A stretch of 50,637 bases of DNA from Acidaminobacter sp. (GCF_030247605.1 NZ_JAOTSB010000020.1:1-50637); one strand, 5' to 3'. Counted from the first letter of the stretch, positions 24,995 to 33,490 are shown. Numbers and translations: made by a program. Notes: generated by a model from the letters alone, not told the origin.

Positions 24995-26229
24995 GCTCTC
25001 ACCCTCTCCAATCCTTCATCTGATACTTCAATAGAAATCGATTTCATGACAGACTCAGCCTTTGAACGCGCGGCTTCGACACTTTCCCCCAGCACAGTTA
25101 CATGGCCAAGCTTACGCAGAGGACCTGTGTCCTTTTTTCCATACAAATGCAAATAGCAGGCTTCCTCTTCCATCAGATACTCCGTGCCCCTGAGCTTATA
25201 TTCGCCTGTGCCCTCGTCCGGCCCCAGCAGATTCCACATGACACAAGGAGCCAGCAGCGTACTCGACCCCAGCGGCATCCCTGTGATCACCCTGAGCAGC
25301 TGTTCAAACTGGGAGGTAACACAGGCCTCAATGCTGTAATGTCCGGAATTATGAGGACGCGGTGCAATTTCATTCACCAAAATGTTATAATTCTCATCCA
25401 CAAAATACTCAACGCAAAAGATACCATAATCGCCAATAGCCTCGATGATCTTCGTTGTGATGCGCTGGATCTCTAACTCAGTTTTCTTGGGCAACCTGGC
25501 AGGAACACTTGAATGAATTAAAATGCCATCCCTGTGCACATTTTCCGATATGGGATAGAGCATGACGCCATCAGACCCTCTCGCGGCTAGGATGGAGACT
25601 TCTTTGATGTAGTCCACATAACTTTCCGCCATGATCTCTTCGCCCTCAAAAGCCTTCCAGGCCGCCTCAAGCTGATCCTGCGACTTAACAATTTGTGTCC
25701 CTTTGCCGTCGTAGCCATCCCTGCAACTCTTCAGGACCATCCTGGAGCCAAACTCTAAAAACGCTGCCTTTAGCGCTTCCAGGGACTCTATCCTGAGAAA
25801 CGGCGGCACCTGAATGTCATGCTGCTTCAGAAAACTCTTCTGTACATACTTGTCCTGTATGAGCCCAAGGCTTTTAGCCGATGGCAGCACGCACGCACCC
25901 TCCGCCTCAAGCTTAGTCAGCTCGGCAAGATCAATGTGCTCAAACTCGAAAGTAATCACATCCACTTTGCGGGAGAGACTGCGCAGCGCGTCACCATCTG
26001 AATAGGCCGCCACGATTTGATAATCTGCAATCTGACCCGCCGGTGAATCCGGCTTTGGATCCAGCACGGTGACACTATAACCCATACGCTTCGCCACGAC
26101 TGCTAGCATCCGCCCAAGCTGCCCTCCGCCAATAATGCCAATTTTTCCTGGCGGGTGCAGCCTTCTAATCCTATTTTGGTTCACCTCTTGAACAACTTGT
26201 TTCGATTCTGACATCTGATGTATCTTCAC
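24991..26229 (-). CDS. purK: N5-carboxyaminoimidazole ribonucleotide synthase
   Basis: 412 aa. ATP-grasp enzyme: N-terminal [28 protein letters not shown] domain, central grasp with [13 protein letters not shown] (about 165-177) and [27 protein letters not shown]. It carboxylates AIR with bicarbonate and ATP. The GTG start at 26229 lies 7 nt after GGAGG. The N-terminus has about 25 extra residues compared with most PurK. Only 20 bp separate the start from a terminator hairpin upstream, so its promoter must lie before that hairpin. Confidence 0.94.
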   Translation of the reverse strand: MKIHQMSESKQVVQEVNQNRIRRLHPPGKIGIIGGGQLGRMLAVVAKRMGYSVTVLDPKPDSPAGQIADYQIVAAYSDGDALRSLSRKVDVITFEFEHIDLAELTKLEAEGACVLPSAKSLGLIQDKYVQKSFLKQHDIQVPPFLRIESLEALKAAFLEFGSRMVLKSCRDGYDGKGTQIVKSQDQLEAAWKAFEGEEIMAESYVDYIKEVSILAARGSDGVMLYPISENVHRDGILIHSSVPARLPKKTELEIQRITTKIIEAIGDYGIFCVEYFVDENYNILVNEIAPRPHNSGHYSIEACVTSQFEQLLRVITGMPLGSSTLLAPCVMWNLLGPDEGTGEYKLRGTEYLMEEEACYLHLYGKKDTGPLRKLGHVTVLGESVEAARSKAESVMKSISIEVSDEGLERVRA

Positions 26230-26248
26230 TCCTCAACCTCCAAGCATA

Positions 26249-26303
26249 CAAAAAAAGCCAACAACAAAAGCTCCGAATTAAACGGAATTTTCGTTGCTGG
26301 CTT
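26249..26303 (-). terminator. Leader terminator / possible attenuator of purKE
   Basis: Minus strand: AAGCCAGCAAC / GTTGTTGGCTT stem with inner AAAA/TTTT and CCG/CGG pairs, followed by TTTTTTTG. It ends 20 bp before purK. As no promoter fits in that gap, read-through must be controlled or leaky. I could not recognise a known purine, PRPP or T-box motif in the upstream 65 nt. Confidence 0.7.
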
Positions 26304-26368
26304 ACCTGTCAACTGGTCTATGACCTTTTAACGTGTCTTCCAACTTTTTAGAAATTTAATTTGATCTG

Positions 26369-26731
26369 CTATTTAGAAATAAGCTCTTCCAGATCGCGAT
26401 CCACTACAATGCCAATGAGCTTTTCACCGGTCTTAGTGCTCACATCTGAATAAGTACTGATCACATTGACCTCAATGAGCGCTTTAATGGCTTCCTCCAG
26501 GTTCTCTCTTGAGCTTTCAAACAGCGCCATCCTCACTTTTTTAATCAGTTCTACGCCATCCTTGCTCGTCGCGAGATTGGTCTCCGCTTTGCTAAGAAAT
26601 CCCTTAATTCTAACGATGATCAAATCCTGGAATATAATGGTCCGAATTTTCTCAGGACCTCTGCCCATGTGCTCAATCTCAAACTTGCTTATGATTTCAC
26701 TAATTTTTGCTTCCAATTGTCCCTTTGTCAT
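26369..26731 (-). CDS. DUF2294 domain protein
   Basis: About 120 aa from ATG 26731 (MTKGQLEAKISEIISKFEIE), the family-typical start; AAGAGGT lies 12 nt upstream. An ATG at 26752 would add seven residues. The pattern GRGPEKIRTIIFQDLIIVRIKGFLSKAE and the C-terminal VVDRDLEELI match DUF2294. Function is unknown in the family; some members cluster with Na+-dependent or redox genes. Convergence with purine genes looks accidental. Confidence 0.78.
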   Translation of the reverse strand: MTKGQLEAKISEIISKFEIEHMGRGPEKIRTIIFQDLIIVRIKGFLSKAETNLATSKDGVELIKKVRMALFESSRENLEEAIKALIEVNVISTYSDVSTKTGEKLIGIVVDRDLEELISK

Positions 26732-26935
26732 TCTAATGTTATACCTCTTCATAATTCTGTTGGCAGGTCTCAAGGGTTTCACACGCTGCAAACCATTCTC
26801 AATGATTTTTCACATTGTAACACATATTCCACATAAAAATCAACACTATAATGAATAAAAATCCGCAAATGTCGAACAATAATTTTCATTTTCGTTTTTT
26901 TGTCCGCTTTTTGCGTTGATTTGGCTTCAAGCGCA

Positions 26936-27268
26936 CTAGTCTTCCTGTTTTTCCTTCCGACTAGCCTCTTCAACGACTACTCGAATGCGTTTTTCTCTCG
27001 TCTCTAGACTCTTTGAGAGGTTGACCCAAATAATCCATCTGGACTGCTCCGTGTTGCGCCATGACTCAAACGTCTCCAGCGCTCCCGGCTGAGAAGCCAG
27101 CTCAAGTCTTAAGTCAGCAGGACACTCCGGCTTTTCTTTGGAAGAGTAGGCTAAGTCCCACCACCCGCTATCCTTAGCGGCGCGCACGCTCTCCATCCCG
27201 GCTTCGGTCATTCTGCCCTGCTCCATAAGATTACTTACCCTGTCGCGATTAATCTTTGACCACCCGCT
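26936..27268 (-). pseudogene. Truncated YdeI/OmpD-associated family gene (C-terminal remnant)
   Basis: The reading frame open from 27268 to 26936 gives SKINRDRVSNLMEQGRMTEAG, then SGWWDLAYS, FESWRNTEQSRWIIWVNLSKS and ETREKRIRVVVEEA, the C-terminal half of a YdeI/OmdA protein (full length about 190 aa). A TGA lies three codons before SKINRD and no N-terminal half follows upstream; the frame runs into the 3' end of the neighbouring gene. An ATG at 27226 could express a 96-aa fragment, but homology to the left of that ATG argues for decay. It lost its 5' end, probably through deletion when the upstream gene arrived. Confidence 0.6.
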
Positions 27269-28220
27269 TCAGGATCCTTTGAATGACAAAGGTCATCCAT
27301 AAAGAAGGCTTTATCTTTTGTCCAAAGTCCCAGCCTTTCCAAGGCTGCCAGACAGATTCCGGCGTATAAAACCCTTCTCCGCCGGCTCTATCCAGGACTA
27401 TGGACAGCATCTCAGCAAACCGCTCATCTCTAACCGCCACCTCAAACTGAGACAACACCTCCAGGACATGCAGAATGTCATACCAGATGAAGGGCAGCTT
27501 CAACTTCCTGAAGTCTGAGCCCATGTAAAAGATATAAGGATGTTTTGTTCTGCTGTTCTCCCACAGGTCAAGGAGTGTCTCAATCCCTGTCCTTGCCGCT
27601 TCACGACAAGAGGTATCGTCATACAGCGCCAGACATTTCAAGATGATCAGGTTCACATAAGGACATGGATCCTCTTTTCTGCCAGGGCCCCTGAAAGTTC
27701 CCAGTTCTTTTGAGACTGTGCACGGCCAGCCATTGTCTCTTGCCAGACTCACGAGATAATCACGGCCTTTGAGGATTCGAGGATCTTCCTTGTATCCCAT
27801 TTTGGCTAAGGCATAAAGGCTGGTTGGCGCGTCACACAGTGCCCACCCCCAGGTTTCCTGGCCGCTGCCGCCGTAGTGTGTTGAGATGACCATCGGCAGA
27901 GTCACTAAGCCTTCCTCTGTTAAATGGCTGAGCACACGGTCGAGTATTGCAGGGATTCCGGGATCATCCCGGGTCAGACCCAGATCCGCCAGAAAGGCGA
28001 GCTTGTGATAGTGCTGGCTGGCGCTTTTGTGGCTGCTCAGGACGACCCCCGGCCAGGACTGCAGTTCAAGAATCAGTGCTTGGACCAGCGGGTGGGCAAT
28101 CATGGCGGATCTGGCGGCAGCAACCGCTTCATGGGTCTCGTCATAGTCATATAACTCTGTGAGTACCCTGTACCGGACCCAAGGCTCCGGTGCATTGATC
28201 AACGCCGGCCAAATCTCCAT
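27249..28220 (-). CDS. Prenyltransferase/terpene-cyclase-like repeat protein, unknown function
   Basis: About 323 aa from ATG 28220 (GCGAGG 8 nt before it). Helical-repeat elements such as RVLTELYDYDE, ALAKMGYKEDPRILKGRDYLVSLA and WENSRTKHPYIFYMGSDFRKLKLPFIWYDILHVLEVLS suggest an alpha/alpha-toroid fold like squalene cyclase or prenyltransferase subunits, but no catalytic DxDD motif is seen. Similar orphan proteins are annotated only as hypothetical in Firmicutes. It lies 51 bp after the branching enzyme gene and its 3' end overlaps the YdeI remnant. Confidence 0.7.
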   Translation of the reverse strand: MEIWPALINAPEPWVRYRVLTELYDYDETHEAVAAARSAMIAHPLVQALILELQSWPGVVLSSHKSASQHYHKLAFLADLGLTRDDPGIPAILDRVLSHLTEEGLVTLPMVISTHYGGSGQETWGWALCDAPTSLYALAKMGYKEDPRILKGRDYLVSLARDNGWPCTVSKELGTFRGPGRKEDPCPYVNLIILKCLALYDDTSCREAARTGIETLLDLWENSRTKHPYIFYMGSDFRKLKLPFIWYDILHVLEVLSQFEVAVRDERFAEMLSIVLDRAGGEGFYTPESVWQPWKGWDFGQKIKPSLWMTFVIQRILKRVVKD

Positions 28221-28271
28221 GATCTCCACCTCGCTAGTATTACAATGACTGACCCCAACCTTAAAAACACT

Positions 28272-30335
28272 CTAATCCTGCAGCGTCACTTTCTTGAGCA
28301 CCATAGCAGTGCGATTTGGAAGGTAGATCTGAATGCCGGTCTGCTGCTTCAGCCCCGGCAATGTTTTGACCTCATAAATCACGTCATGGGAAATGCGCGA
28401 ATGGCCGCCAAACCTGGCTTCATCCGTATCCATGATCACTTTGTAATTACCCGCCTCATGAATTGGCAGCTCAAACTCAACCTGCGGATCTGATGAATGG
28501 AAATTGAAAATAAAAATATAATCCTTTTTCTTGTATGCTACAATTTTCTTCTTCTGATCGATCCACAGCGGCTGCGGAACGCCGCCGCCCATAAGCGCGT
28601 TGTCACGCATCAAGTGGATCATGGCGATATCAAAATGCTTTAGATCCTCATATCTCAGGAATGGATTATCCGCAAGGCTCCAGAGACGTCGGCAGTGCTT
28701 GAAGCTCCAGTTATTCCCTTCGCGTGGGAAGTCAATCCACTCCGGATGGCCAAATTCGTTGCCCATGAAATTCAAGTACCCTTCGCTGCCCATGGAAATG
28801 GTGATCAGGCGGATCATCTTGTGCAGCGCCACTGCGCGTTCTATGACCAGACTTGGGCTCTTCTTATTCATGTGCCAATACATATCTTTGTCCGCCATCC
28901 TGAAGATCAGCGTCTTGTCGCCAACGAGAGCCTGATCATGGGATTCGACATACCCAATGCGCTTCTCGCCTGGCCGGCTGGTGCTCAGCTCATACCATAG
29001 CTGGCCGACGCTCCAGTCTTCATCTTTTTTCATCAAGGTTTTGACCCAGAAATCGGGCATCCCCATGGCCAGACGGTAGTCAAAGCCTATTCCGCCGTCC
29101 TGGATTGGCAGACACATCCCCGGCATGCCGCTCATGTCCTCAGCAATAGAAATCGCATCCGGCCGCAGTTCCTTGATCAGCTCATTAGCGAATTGAAGGT
29201 AAGTCACAGCGTCTATGTCGGTATTCAGGCTGAAGTACTTGGCATAATCATTAAAGGCAGTTCCAAGGCCGTGATCATGATAGAGCATGGAGGTCACGCC
29301 GTCAAAGCGGAAGCCGTCAAAGTGGAACTCCTCCAGCCAATATTTGATGCTGGAAAGGAGAAAATGGATCACATTGTGCTTGCCATAATCAAAGAGCTTT
29401 GAGTCCCAGGCATTGTGATGGCCTCGGGCACCATGGTGGAAAAACTGGGTCGCGGTGCCATCGAATTCATTGATGCCTTCTGCGAAATTCTTGATGGTGT
29501 GAGACTGAACCATGTCCATCAAAACGGCGATACCCATGCTGTGGGCCTTGTTGATCAGGCTCTTGAGTTCTTCGGGATTGCCGAACCAGGAAGCCGGCGC
29601 GAAATAATTTGAGACGTGATAACCAAAGGAAGCGTAATAAGGATGCTCCATGATTGCCATGATCTGAACAGTGTTATAGCCCTGAGCTTTGATTCGTGGC
29701 AGGATCACCTCTTCAAATTCCTTATAGCTGCCGATGGTTTCTTTTTCCTGCGCCATGCCAATATGCGCTTCATAGATTAACGGTGATCTCGACGGATCGA
29801 GTTTAAAATCGTCATCAGTCCAGTGAAACGGCACCTCAGGCGCCCAGATCTGACCGCTGAAATCATGGGTTCGCGTGTCCTGGACGACCTTTCGTATGTA
29901 GAGCGGAATGCGGTCCCGGTCTCCATTTCTGGCGACTACCCTGACTTTGACACGGGATTCGTGCTGTAACGCATCATGTCCAGGCAAGTAAATCTCCCAG
30001 GTGCCGTCACCTTTATTCTCGAGAGGGTGTGAATCCCGGTTCCAGCCGTTGAAGTCCCCCATCAAATAGAGCGCGAAGGCGGATGGGGCCCATTCGCGGT
30101 ATACCCATCCATCGCCAAAAGGATGAAGACCGAAGTGGTGGTGACCATTGGCAAAGTCCTTAAAGGTGCCTGTCTCACCAAGCAGGGATTTTCGAACGCC
30201 TTCATAACGCCGCATTCTGAGCGCAATATCTTCTTCATAGGGTTTTACCCAGGGATCAAGCTTGAAGATTCCGAGATCCGGATTCACAGTTGTAGAATTG
30301 GCAGCATTCTCTTTTTTCTTGACTTTGCTCTCCAT
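28272..30335 (-). CDS. glgB: 1,4-alpha-glucan branching enzyme, GH13_8-like
   Basis: 687 aa from ATG 30335 after GGAGGCGATTTT. CBM48-like N-terminal domain (GDGWVYREWAPSAFALYLMGDFNGW, about 74-98), then GH13 barrel. The nucleophile is Asp345 in GFRFDGVTSM and the acid Glu399 in IAEDMSG; the third Asp is in VESHDQ. C-terminal beta domain ends VLKKVTLQD. The eukaryote-like GH13_8 form differs from the usual bacterial GlgB (GH13_9) in the GWVYREW and FGYHVSNYFAPAS motifs. It forms alpha-1,6 branches in glycogen. Glycogen debranching (glgX) is 11 kb further on the same strand; synthase and phosphorylase are not here. Confidence 0.88.
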   Translation of the reverse strand: MESKVKKKENAANSTTVNPDLGIFKLDPWVKPYEEDIALRMRRYEGVRKSLLGETGTFKDFANGHHHFGLHPFGDGWVYREWAPSAFALYLMGDFNGWNRDSHPLENKGDGTWEIYLPGHDALQHESRVKVRVVARNGDRDRIPLYIRKVVQDTRTHDFSGQIWAPEVPFHWTDDDFKLDPSRSPLIYEAHIGMAQEKETIGSYKEFEEVILPRIKAQGYNTVQIMAIMEHPYYASFGYHVSNYFAPASWFGNPEELKSLINKAHSMGIAVLMDMVQSHTIKNFAEGINEFDGTATQFFHHGARGHHNAWDSKLFDYGKHNVIHFLLSSIKYWLEEFHFDGFRFDGVTSMLYHDHGLGTAFNDYAKYFSLNTDIDAVTYLQFANELIKELRPDAISIAEDMSGMPGMCLPIQDGGIGFDYRLAMGMPDFWVKTLMKKDEDWSVGQLWYELSTSRPGEKRIGYVESHDQALVGDKTLIFRMADKDMYWHMNKKSPSLVIERAVALHKMIRLITISMGSEGYLNFMGNEFGHPEWIDFPREGNNWSFKHCRRLWSLADNPFLRYEDLKHFDIAMIHLMRDNALMGGGVPQPLWIDQKKKIVAYKKKDYIFIFNFHSSDPQVEFELPIHEAGNYKVIMDTDEARFGGHSRISHDVIYEVKTLPGLKQQTGIQIYLPNRTAMVLKKVTLQD

Positions 30336-30381
30336 AAAATCGCCTCCATAGGTGTAGTTATCGCGCATTTATGCTGCAGTC

Positions 30382-30552
30382 TTACGTGTCGCTTCTCCAC
30401 ATTTTCAAACCAACGGCCACCGAAATCAGGCCAAAAATCGTCAAGGCTGGAAGCCCGTGAAAAATGCCGGTTATATAGGCAATAGAGTTGTAAATCAGAA
30501 TTGAAAATCCCACTAAAGCCATGACAAGACCCCGGGTTTTCTTTGTTCCCAT
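30382..30552 (-). CDS. Small two-helix membrane protein, 56 aa
   Basis: A minus-strand frame from ATG 30552 (GAGGTGG eight bases upstream) to TAA 30382: it starts MGTKKTRGLVMALVGFSI, followed by a hydrophobic segment to about residue 30, a break IFHGLPA, and a second one (ALTIFGLISVAVGLKMW), ending SDT. The positive-inside pattern is clear (KKTR in front, KMWR at the end). No family recognised. It lies 46 bp before glgB and may be translated from the same mRNA. Confidence 0.6.
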   Translation of the reverse strand: MGTKKTRGLVMALVGFSILIYNSIAYITGIFHGLPALTIFGLISVAVGLKMWRSDT

Positions 30553-30586
30553 ATCGCCACCTCATTCGTTTTTCTCAATTCCGGCC

Positions 30587-31066
30587 CTAACGACGCTGCG
30601 GTTTTCTGCTCTCTTCATATAAACTGATATACTGCTCCACGGTAATTTTTCTGCACAGCTCCGCAATCAGATCGTAGGGGATTGCGTCCATTTTTTTAAA
30701 TCTTATGCAGCTTTTCCCCATATCGAGCTTACTCACTACCCGTGCGGCATATTCCTTTTCGAACCACAACAGGAGATCCGGAAAAGCGTAGATTCCCATA
30801 TGGTAGAATGCGATATGCTGCTTTTGTGAAGCCAAATTGATGAATGGCAGCGGTTCCTTGGGGTTGACGTGGTAACCGGCAGGATAAAGCGTGTGCGGCA
30901 CGACATAGCCGAGCATGCCGTAGCTTATGACTTCTTCGAAACCATCGGGCAAATTTTCCAGAATCACTGTCCTCAGTTTTTCTACAGCCTCTCGACGTGA
31001 TGCCGGTAGGTTCTCCAGGTATTCCTGCGGCGTTTTTGCTTCTTTTATCTGCATTTCGGAATCCAA
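30587..31066 (-). CDS. DUF1801 domain protein
   Basis: About 159 aa from TTG 31066 (GGAGGGGGG six bases upstream) or ATG 31054. DUF1801 pattern: PQEYLENLPASRREAVEKLR, LPDGFEEVISYGMLGYVVP, FINLASQKQHIAFYHMGIY, and DMGKSCIRFKKMDAIPYDLIAELCR. These small proteins are related to the YdhG/frataxin-like fold proposed as iron chaperones in Bacillus (Fra/YdhG), but that role is not settled. No operon partner is obvious. Confidence 0.8.
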   Translation of the reverse strand: MDSEMQIKEAKTPQEYLENLPASRREAVEKLRTVILENLPDGFEEVISYGMLGYVVPHTLYPAGYHVNPKEPLPFINLASQKQHIAFYHMGIYAFPDLLLWFEKEYAARVVSKLDMGKSCIRFKKMDAIPYDLIAELCRKITVEQYISLYEESRKPQRR

Positions 31067-31225
31067 GTCAATCCCCCCTCCTCCAGCAATTAGCCAGCTA
31101 AAGCATATATACCCCAATCGCGATGATTATGCAGACTTTGTAAGGTAAATCACCGTTTGCTGTCATTAAAGCCCGAGGGGGCACAGGCTTTCTGACAGCT
31201 GAACTCTTTAAGCTGCCTTTTGTGA

Positions 31226-31265
31226 ATAAAAAAACTCCTTTCCAATCAGATTGGATAAGGAGTTT
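31226..31265 (-). terminator. Intrinsic terminator behind the 48-aa gene
   Basis: Minus strand: AAACTCCTTATCCAATC / GATTGGAAAGGAGTTT stem with a two-base loop region, then a run of T. It is 28 bp after the stop of the 31293-31439 gene. Confidence 0.88.
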
Positions 31266-31292
31266 GCAGATGAACTATGTTAGGTTTTCTAA

Positions 31293-31439
31293 TTAGAAGT
31301 CGGAACCTTCGTGAGCCAGTCTATGACACTGCACATCTTTGACTCTCATTTCTTCTTTAAGCTTATGGATTTGCTGATCCTTTTCCTTGAGCATTTCCTC
31401 GAGTTCTTTTACTCTTTCTTCACATCTCAAATTATCCAT
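31293..31439 (-). CDS. Small coiled-coil protein, 48 aa
   Basis: ATG 31439 follows AAGAAGGAGATGG; the frame ends TAA at 31293. Residues 7-35 (EERVKELEEMLKEKDQQI, then HKLKEEMR) form a heptad-like, highly charged coiled coil. Cys6 and Cys38 plus His25, 39 and 43 could bind metal or form a disulfide. A proper terminator follows. Not assigned to a family; too short for most gene callers. The ribosome binding site, sequence composition and terminator together support a real gene. Confidence 0.7.
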   Translation of the reverse strand: MDNLRCEERVKELEEMLKEKDQQIHKLKEEMRVKDVQCHRLAHEGSDF

Positions 31440-31762
31440 TCAATCCATCTCCTTCTTTAGGGATTGCCATTGGCCGTCTCCCGAAATTTATTTTCTTAAG
31501 TTACACTCATTTTAACCATAACTTCTACTAAAATAAAGCATCGTTATTTAGTGAACAACATTAGCCAATGTGTCTATCATTGATCGTTCTCTGAAAAGCC
31601 TGAATTTTCAGTCTTTTCAGAACTTCTCATGGTTTGGAATGCAAAAATAATCATAAAAAAATTTATTTATGCTACCCTGTTTGAAATTAGTTCGTTAATA
31701 TCCAAACTACTGATTTGCCTGCTTTCTCTTGTCCTGTCCCGCCTTCCCCATCCAAAACAAAA
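31440..31762. other. Gene-free interval with one long nested hairpin
   Basis: No frame here shows a ribosome binding site with family features. The only structure is CTGAAAAG-C-CTGAA-TT-TTCAG-T-CTTTTCAG at 31591-31620, a 30-bp nested palindrome with one mismatch and no U-tract. The promoter for the 48-aa gene is expected in the A/T-rich part near 31500-31550. Confidence 0.6.
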
Positions 31763-31797
31763 ACAGCCTGCCGATGGTCACACCATCCGCAAGCTGT
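31763..31797 (-). terminator. DUF937 gene terminator built from the GCCGATGGT motif
   Basis: Minus strand: ACAGCTTGCGGATGGT / ACCATCGGCAGGCTGT with a three-base loop, then TTTTTGTTTT. One arm contains the window-wide motif exactly, the other with one change. It is 82 bp past the stop of the DUF937 gene. Confidence 0.85.
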
Positions 31798-31878
31798 CCA
31801 TGTTTGACGCTTAGGCGTCTCTTACATAATGTAGTTTGTTGGGATTTTAGACTATTGGGATCTTCAAACTTAACTTCT

Positions 31879-32454
31879 TTATCTTTTCTTCATGAACCCG
31901 CCAATGAGATTCCCAATGTCGTCCATGATGTCGCCGTCTTTGTCTGCATCCAGTATTTTTGACGCCAACCCCATTAAGTCATTGCCGCCGCCTGACATTG
32001 CGCCGCTGAGCATATTTGAAATGCCGGACGCATCAAGATTTTGGCTCTTCTTTTGTTGTCCAAGTGCGCCAAGGACAAGTGGCGCTAGTTGAGTCAAAAG
32101 ACCGGACACTTGGTCACTTTTGAGGCCGGTTTGAGTGGCCAGATTATTTTGAACCGTCTGTGTCTTGCCTCCAAGAACATGCTGAAGAATTTTAGCGCCA
32201 TCGTTTGGATCCACTTTGCCAAGAAAACCGTCCAGGTCGTCCACATCATCCTCTTCGTGCTGTTCAAGCGCTTTTGCGAGGGCGGAAGCGCCTTCAGGCG
32301 TGCTGGCATTTTGGCCGAGTGCTTTCATGAGGGTCGGAAGGCCTATTTTAGCGAGCTGCTCGACTTGCTCAGGGTTAGCGCCAACAGATTGCCCCAGCTT
32401 GTTGAGGGCAGCCGGATTATTGAGCTGACCGGAAATCAGGTCCATGAGATTCAT
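31879..32454 (-). CDS. DUF937 (YidB-like) family protein
   Basis: 191 aa. Helical repeats with NPAALNKLGQSVGANPEQVEQL, GFLGKVDPNDGAKILQHVLGGK and GLKSDQVSGLLTQLAPLVLGALGQQKK are typical for DUF937. A Gly/Ser linker follows (MLSGAMSGGGNDLMG), then an acidic DADKDGDIMDDIGNLIGGFMKKR tail that resembles an EF-hand-type or dockerin-like loop. Role unknown. RBS AAAGGAGG. Single-gene unit with its own terminator. Confidence 0.82.
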   Translation of the reverse strand: MNLMDLISGQLNNPAALNKLGQSVGANPEQVEQLAKIGLPTLMKALGQNASTPEGASALAKALEQHEEDDVDDLDGFLGKVDPNDGAKILQHVLGGKTQTVQNNLATQTGLKSDQVSGLLTQLAPLVLGALGQQKKSQNLDASGISNMLSGAMSGGGNDLMGLASKILDADKDGDIMDDIGNLIGGFMKKR

Positions 32455-32525
32455 ACAAAGTACCTCCTTTTTGTTTATATAGGTTATGTTTACCCATTAC
32501 ATTCAATTTGTATCTCAAGATTTCC

Positions 32526-32606
32526 ATTCGAAACTGGGTGTCAGACACCCGGTTTCTGCTTTCGGAGCCATGTCGAAACAAGGTGTCAGACACCCAGTTT
32601 CTTCTT
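32526..32606. repeat. Pair of large palindromes with the GGTGTCAGACACC core
   Basis: GAAACTGGGTGTCAGACACC-CGGTTTC (32529-32555) and a second copy with AAGGTGTCAGACACCCAG (32575-32600) share the perfect core at 32537-32549 and 32582-32594. Flanking GAAAC/GTTTC extends the symmetry to 27 bp, longer than in the other arrays. They lie between the DUF937 promoter side and the grdA terminator. Confidence 0.8.
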
Positions 32607-32652
32607 TCGGGGCAAGAAGACATCCGCCGCCGCACCAGCTTCCATTCCTTAT

Positions 32653-32695
32653 ATAAAAAAAGAGGAAGCCGGCTTCAGGACACCAGCTTCCTCTT
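32653..32695 (-). terminator. grdA terminator
   Basis: Minus strand: AAGAGGAAGC / GCTTCCTCTT stem, then TTTTTTTATA. A second hairpin (CCTCTAAA / TTTAGAGG, 32809-32838) overlaps the grdA stop codon and contains a GCCGATGGT copy in its loop. Confidence 0.88.
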
Positions 32696-32834
32696 ATATG
32701 TTCTTGATAGTTTCATGGCTCGACCGAACCATGTATAGCATGGATTTTGGATTCATCAGGGTTATTATCAGGGTTTTAGTATTTCTAAGTGTTGCTTTGG
32801 TGCGTTTGGTGCCTCTAAACCATCGGCGCGAGTT

Positions 32835-33311
32835 TTAGAGGTATTTGCAGTAAGACGTTCTCATGTTTGTCATCTCAGCAACGATGTCGTCCACGTTGAG
32901 GACCATTTCCATCATGCCGATCTGATCTTCGTAGACATCTGCGTCTACGTCAGCCTTGAACTCAGGCTCTACCGCGTGGTAGACAGAAAGTCCAAGTGCT
33001 ACGCCTGCAAGGCTGCCTGCAAACGTTGGGTCACCGTTGGTGACGGTCTCAGCTGCAAGACCAGCTGATTCTGCTTCTGCTGCGCCGAAAATCACTACGA
33101 CATTCTCATGTCCGTACTCATCCGCTAAAGATTTCACCCTGTTCTGATTCTCCAAATCCATGGCCCCTGCAGCCGTTCAGACGAAACACTCTGTTGCGGA
33201 ATAGACGACGGTCGCTTCGCTATTCGTTTTGACGCATTCTTCGATCGCTTGGCCCGGAACACCGTCACGGTCGCCAATGATGATCACTTTTTTGTTGGCT
33301 AAAATACTCAT
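32835..33311 (-). CDS. grdA: Glycine/sarcosine/betaine reductase selenoprotein A (UGA = Sec)
   Basis: 158 aa read through an in-frame UGA at 33179-33177 (residue 45). The redox motif is Cys42-F-V-Sec45, followed by [15 protein letters not shown], diagnostic for GrdA. It starts [20 protein letters not shown] behind AGGATGGG. The C-terminal part is the usual alpha/beta domain ending RTSYCKYL. GrdA receives the carboxymethyl group from protein B as a Se-carboxymethyl intermediate and forwards it to protein C. Here it stands alone with its own promoter and terminator, instead of inside a grdE-A-B-C-D operon. A conventional gene call would be cut at the UGA. Confidence 0.97.
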
Positions 33312-33403
33312 TCATCCCATCCTTTCATAATTTTCCATTAATCATGGATTAAAAATTTTTATACCCAATCCTTTTTGATCAGAAACTTTTATCCGATAAT
33401 TTA

Positions 33404-33431
33404 ATTATAGTTATTTTATAAACATGTTCAA
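33404..33431 (-). promoter_or_regulatory. grdA promoter
   Basis: Minus strand: TTGAAC (33426-33431), 16-bp spacer, TATAAT (33404-33409). It gives a leader of about 85 nt to the grdA start. Confidence 0.6.
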
Positions 33432-33490
33432 GGTTTTTCATATTACTTTAGTATATTTATTTTGTTTCGCAGAAAGTCGGCGCCGGTATG

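Noticed and set aside
26304..26368. Purine (guanine/adenine) riboswitch before purK
   Set aside because: The conserved TATA...CTAC and ATGG core bases of the purine aptamer are absent in both the leader and flanks.
26779..26973. 64-codon minus-strand frame
   Set aside because: Basic A/T-rich translation without ribosome binding site; lies in the gap between the YdeI remnant and the DUF2294 gene.
31629..31814. 61-codon plus-strand hydrophobic frame
   Set aside because: No ribosome binding site and it runs through the DUF937 terminator.
33162..33179. Frameshift or nonsense mutation in grdA
   Set aside because: The UGA is at the conserved Sec position (CFV-Sec-TAAGAM), so this is recoding, not decay.
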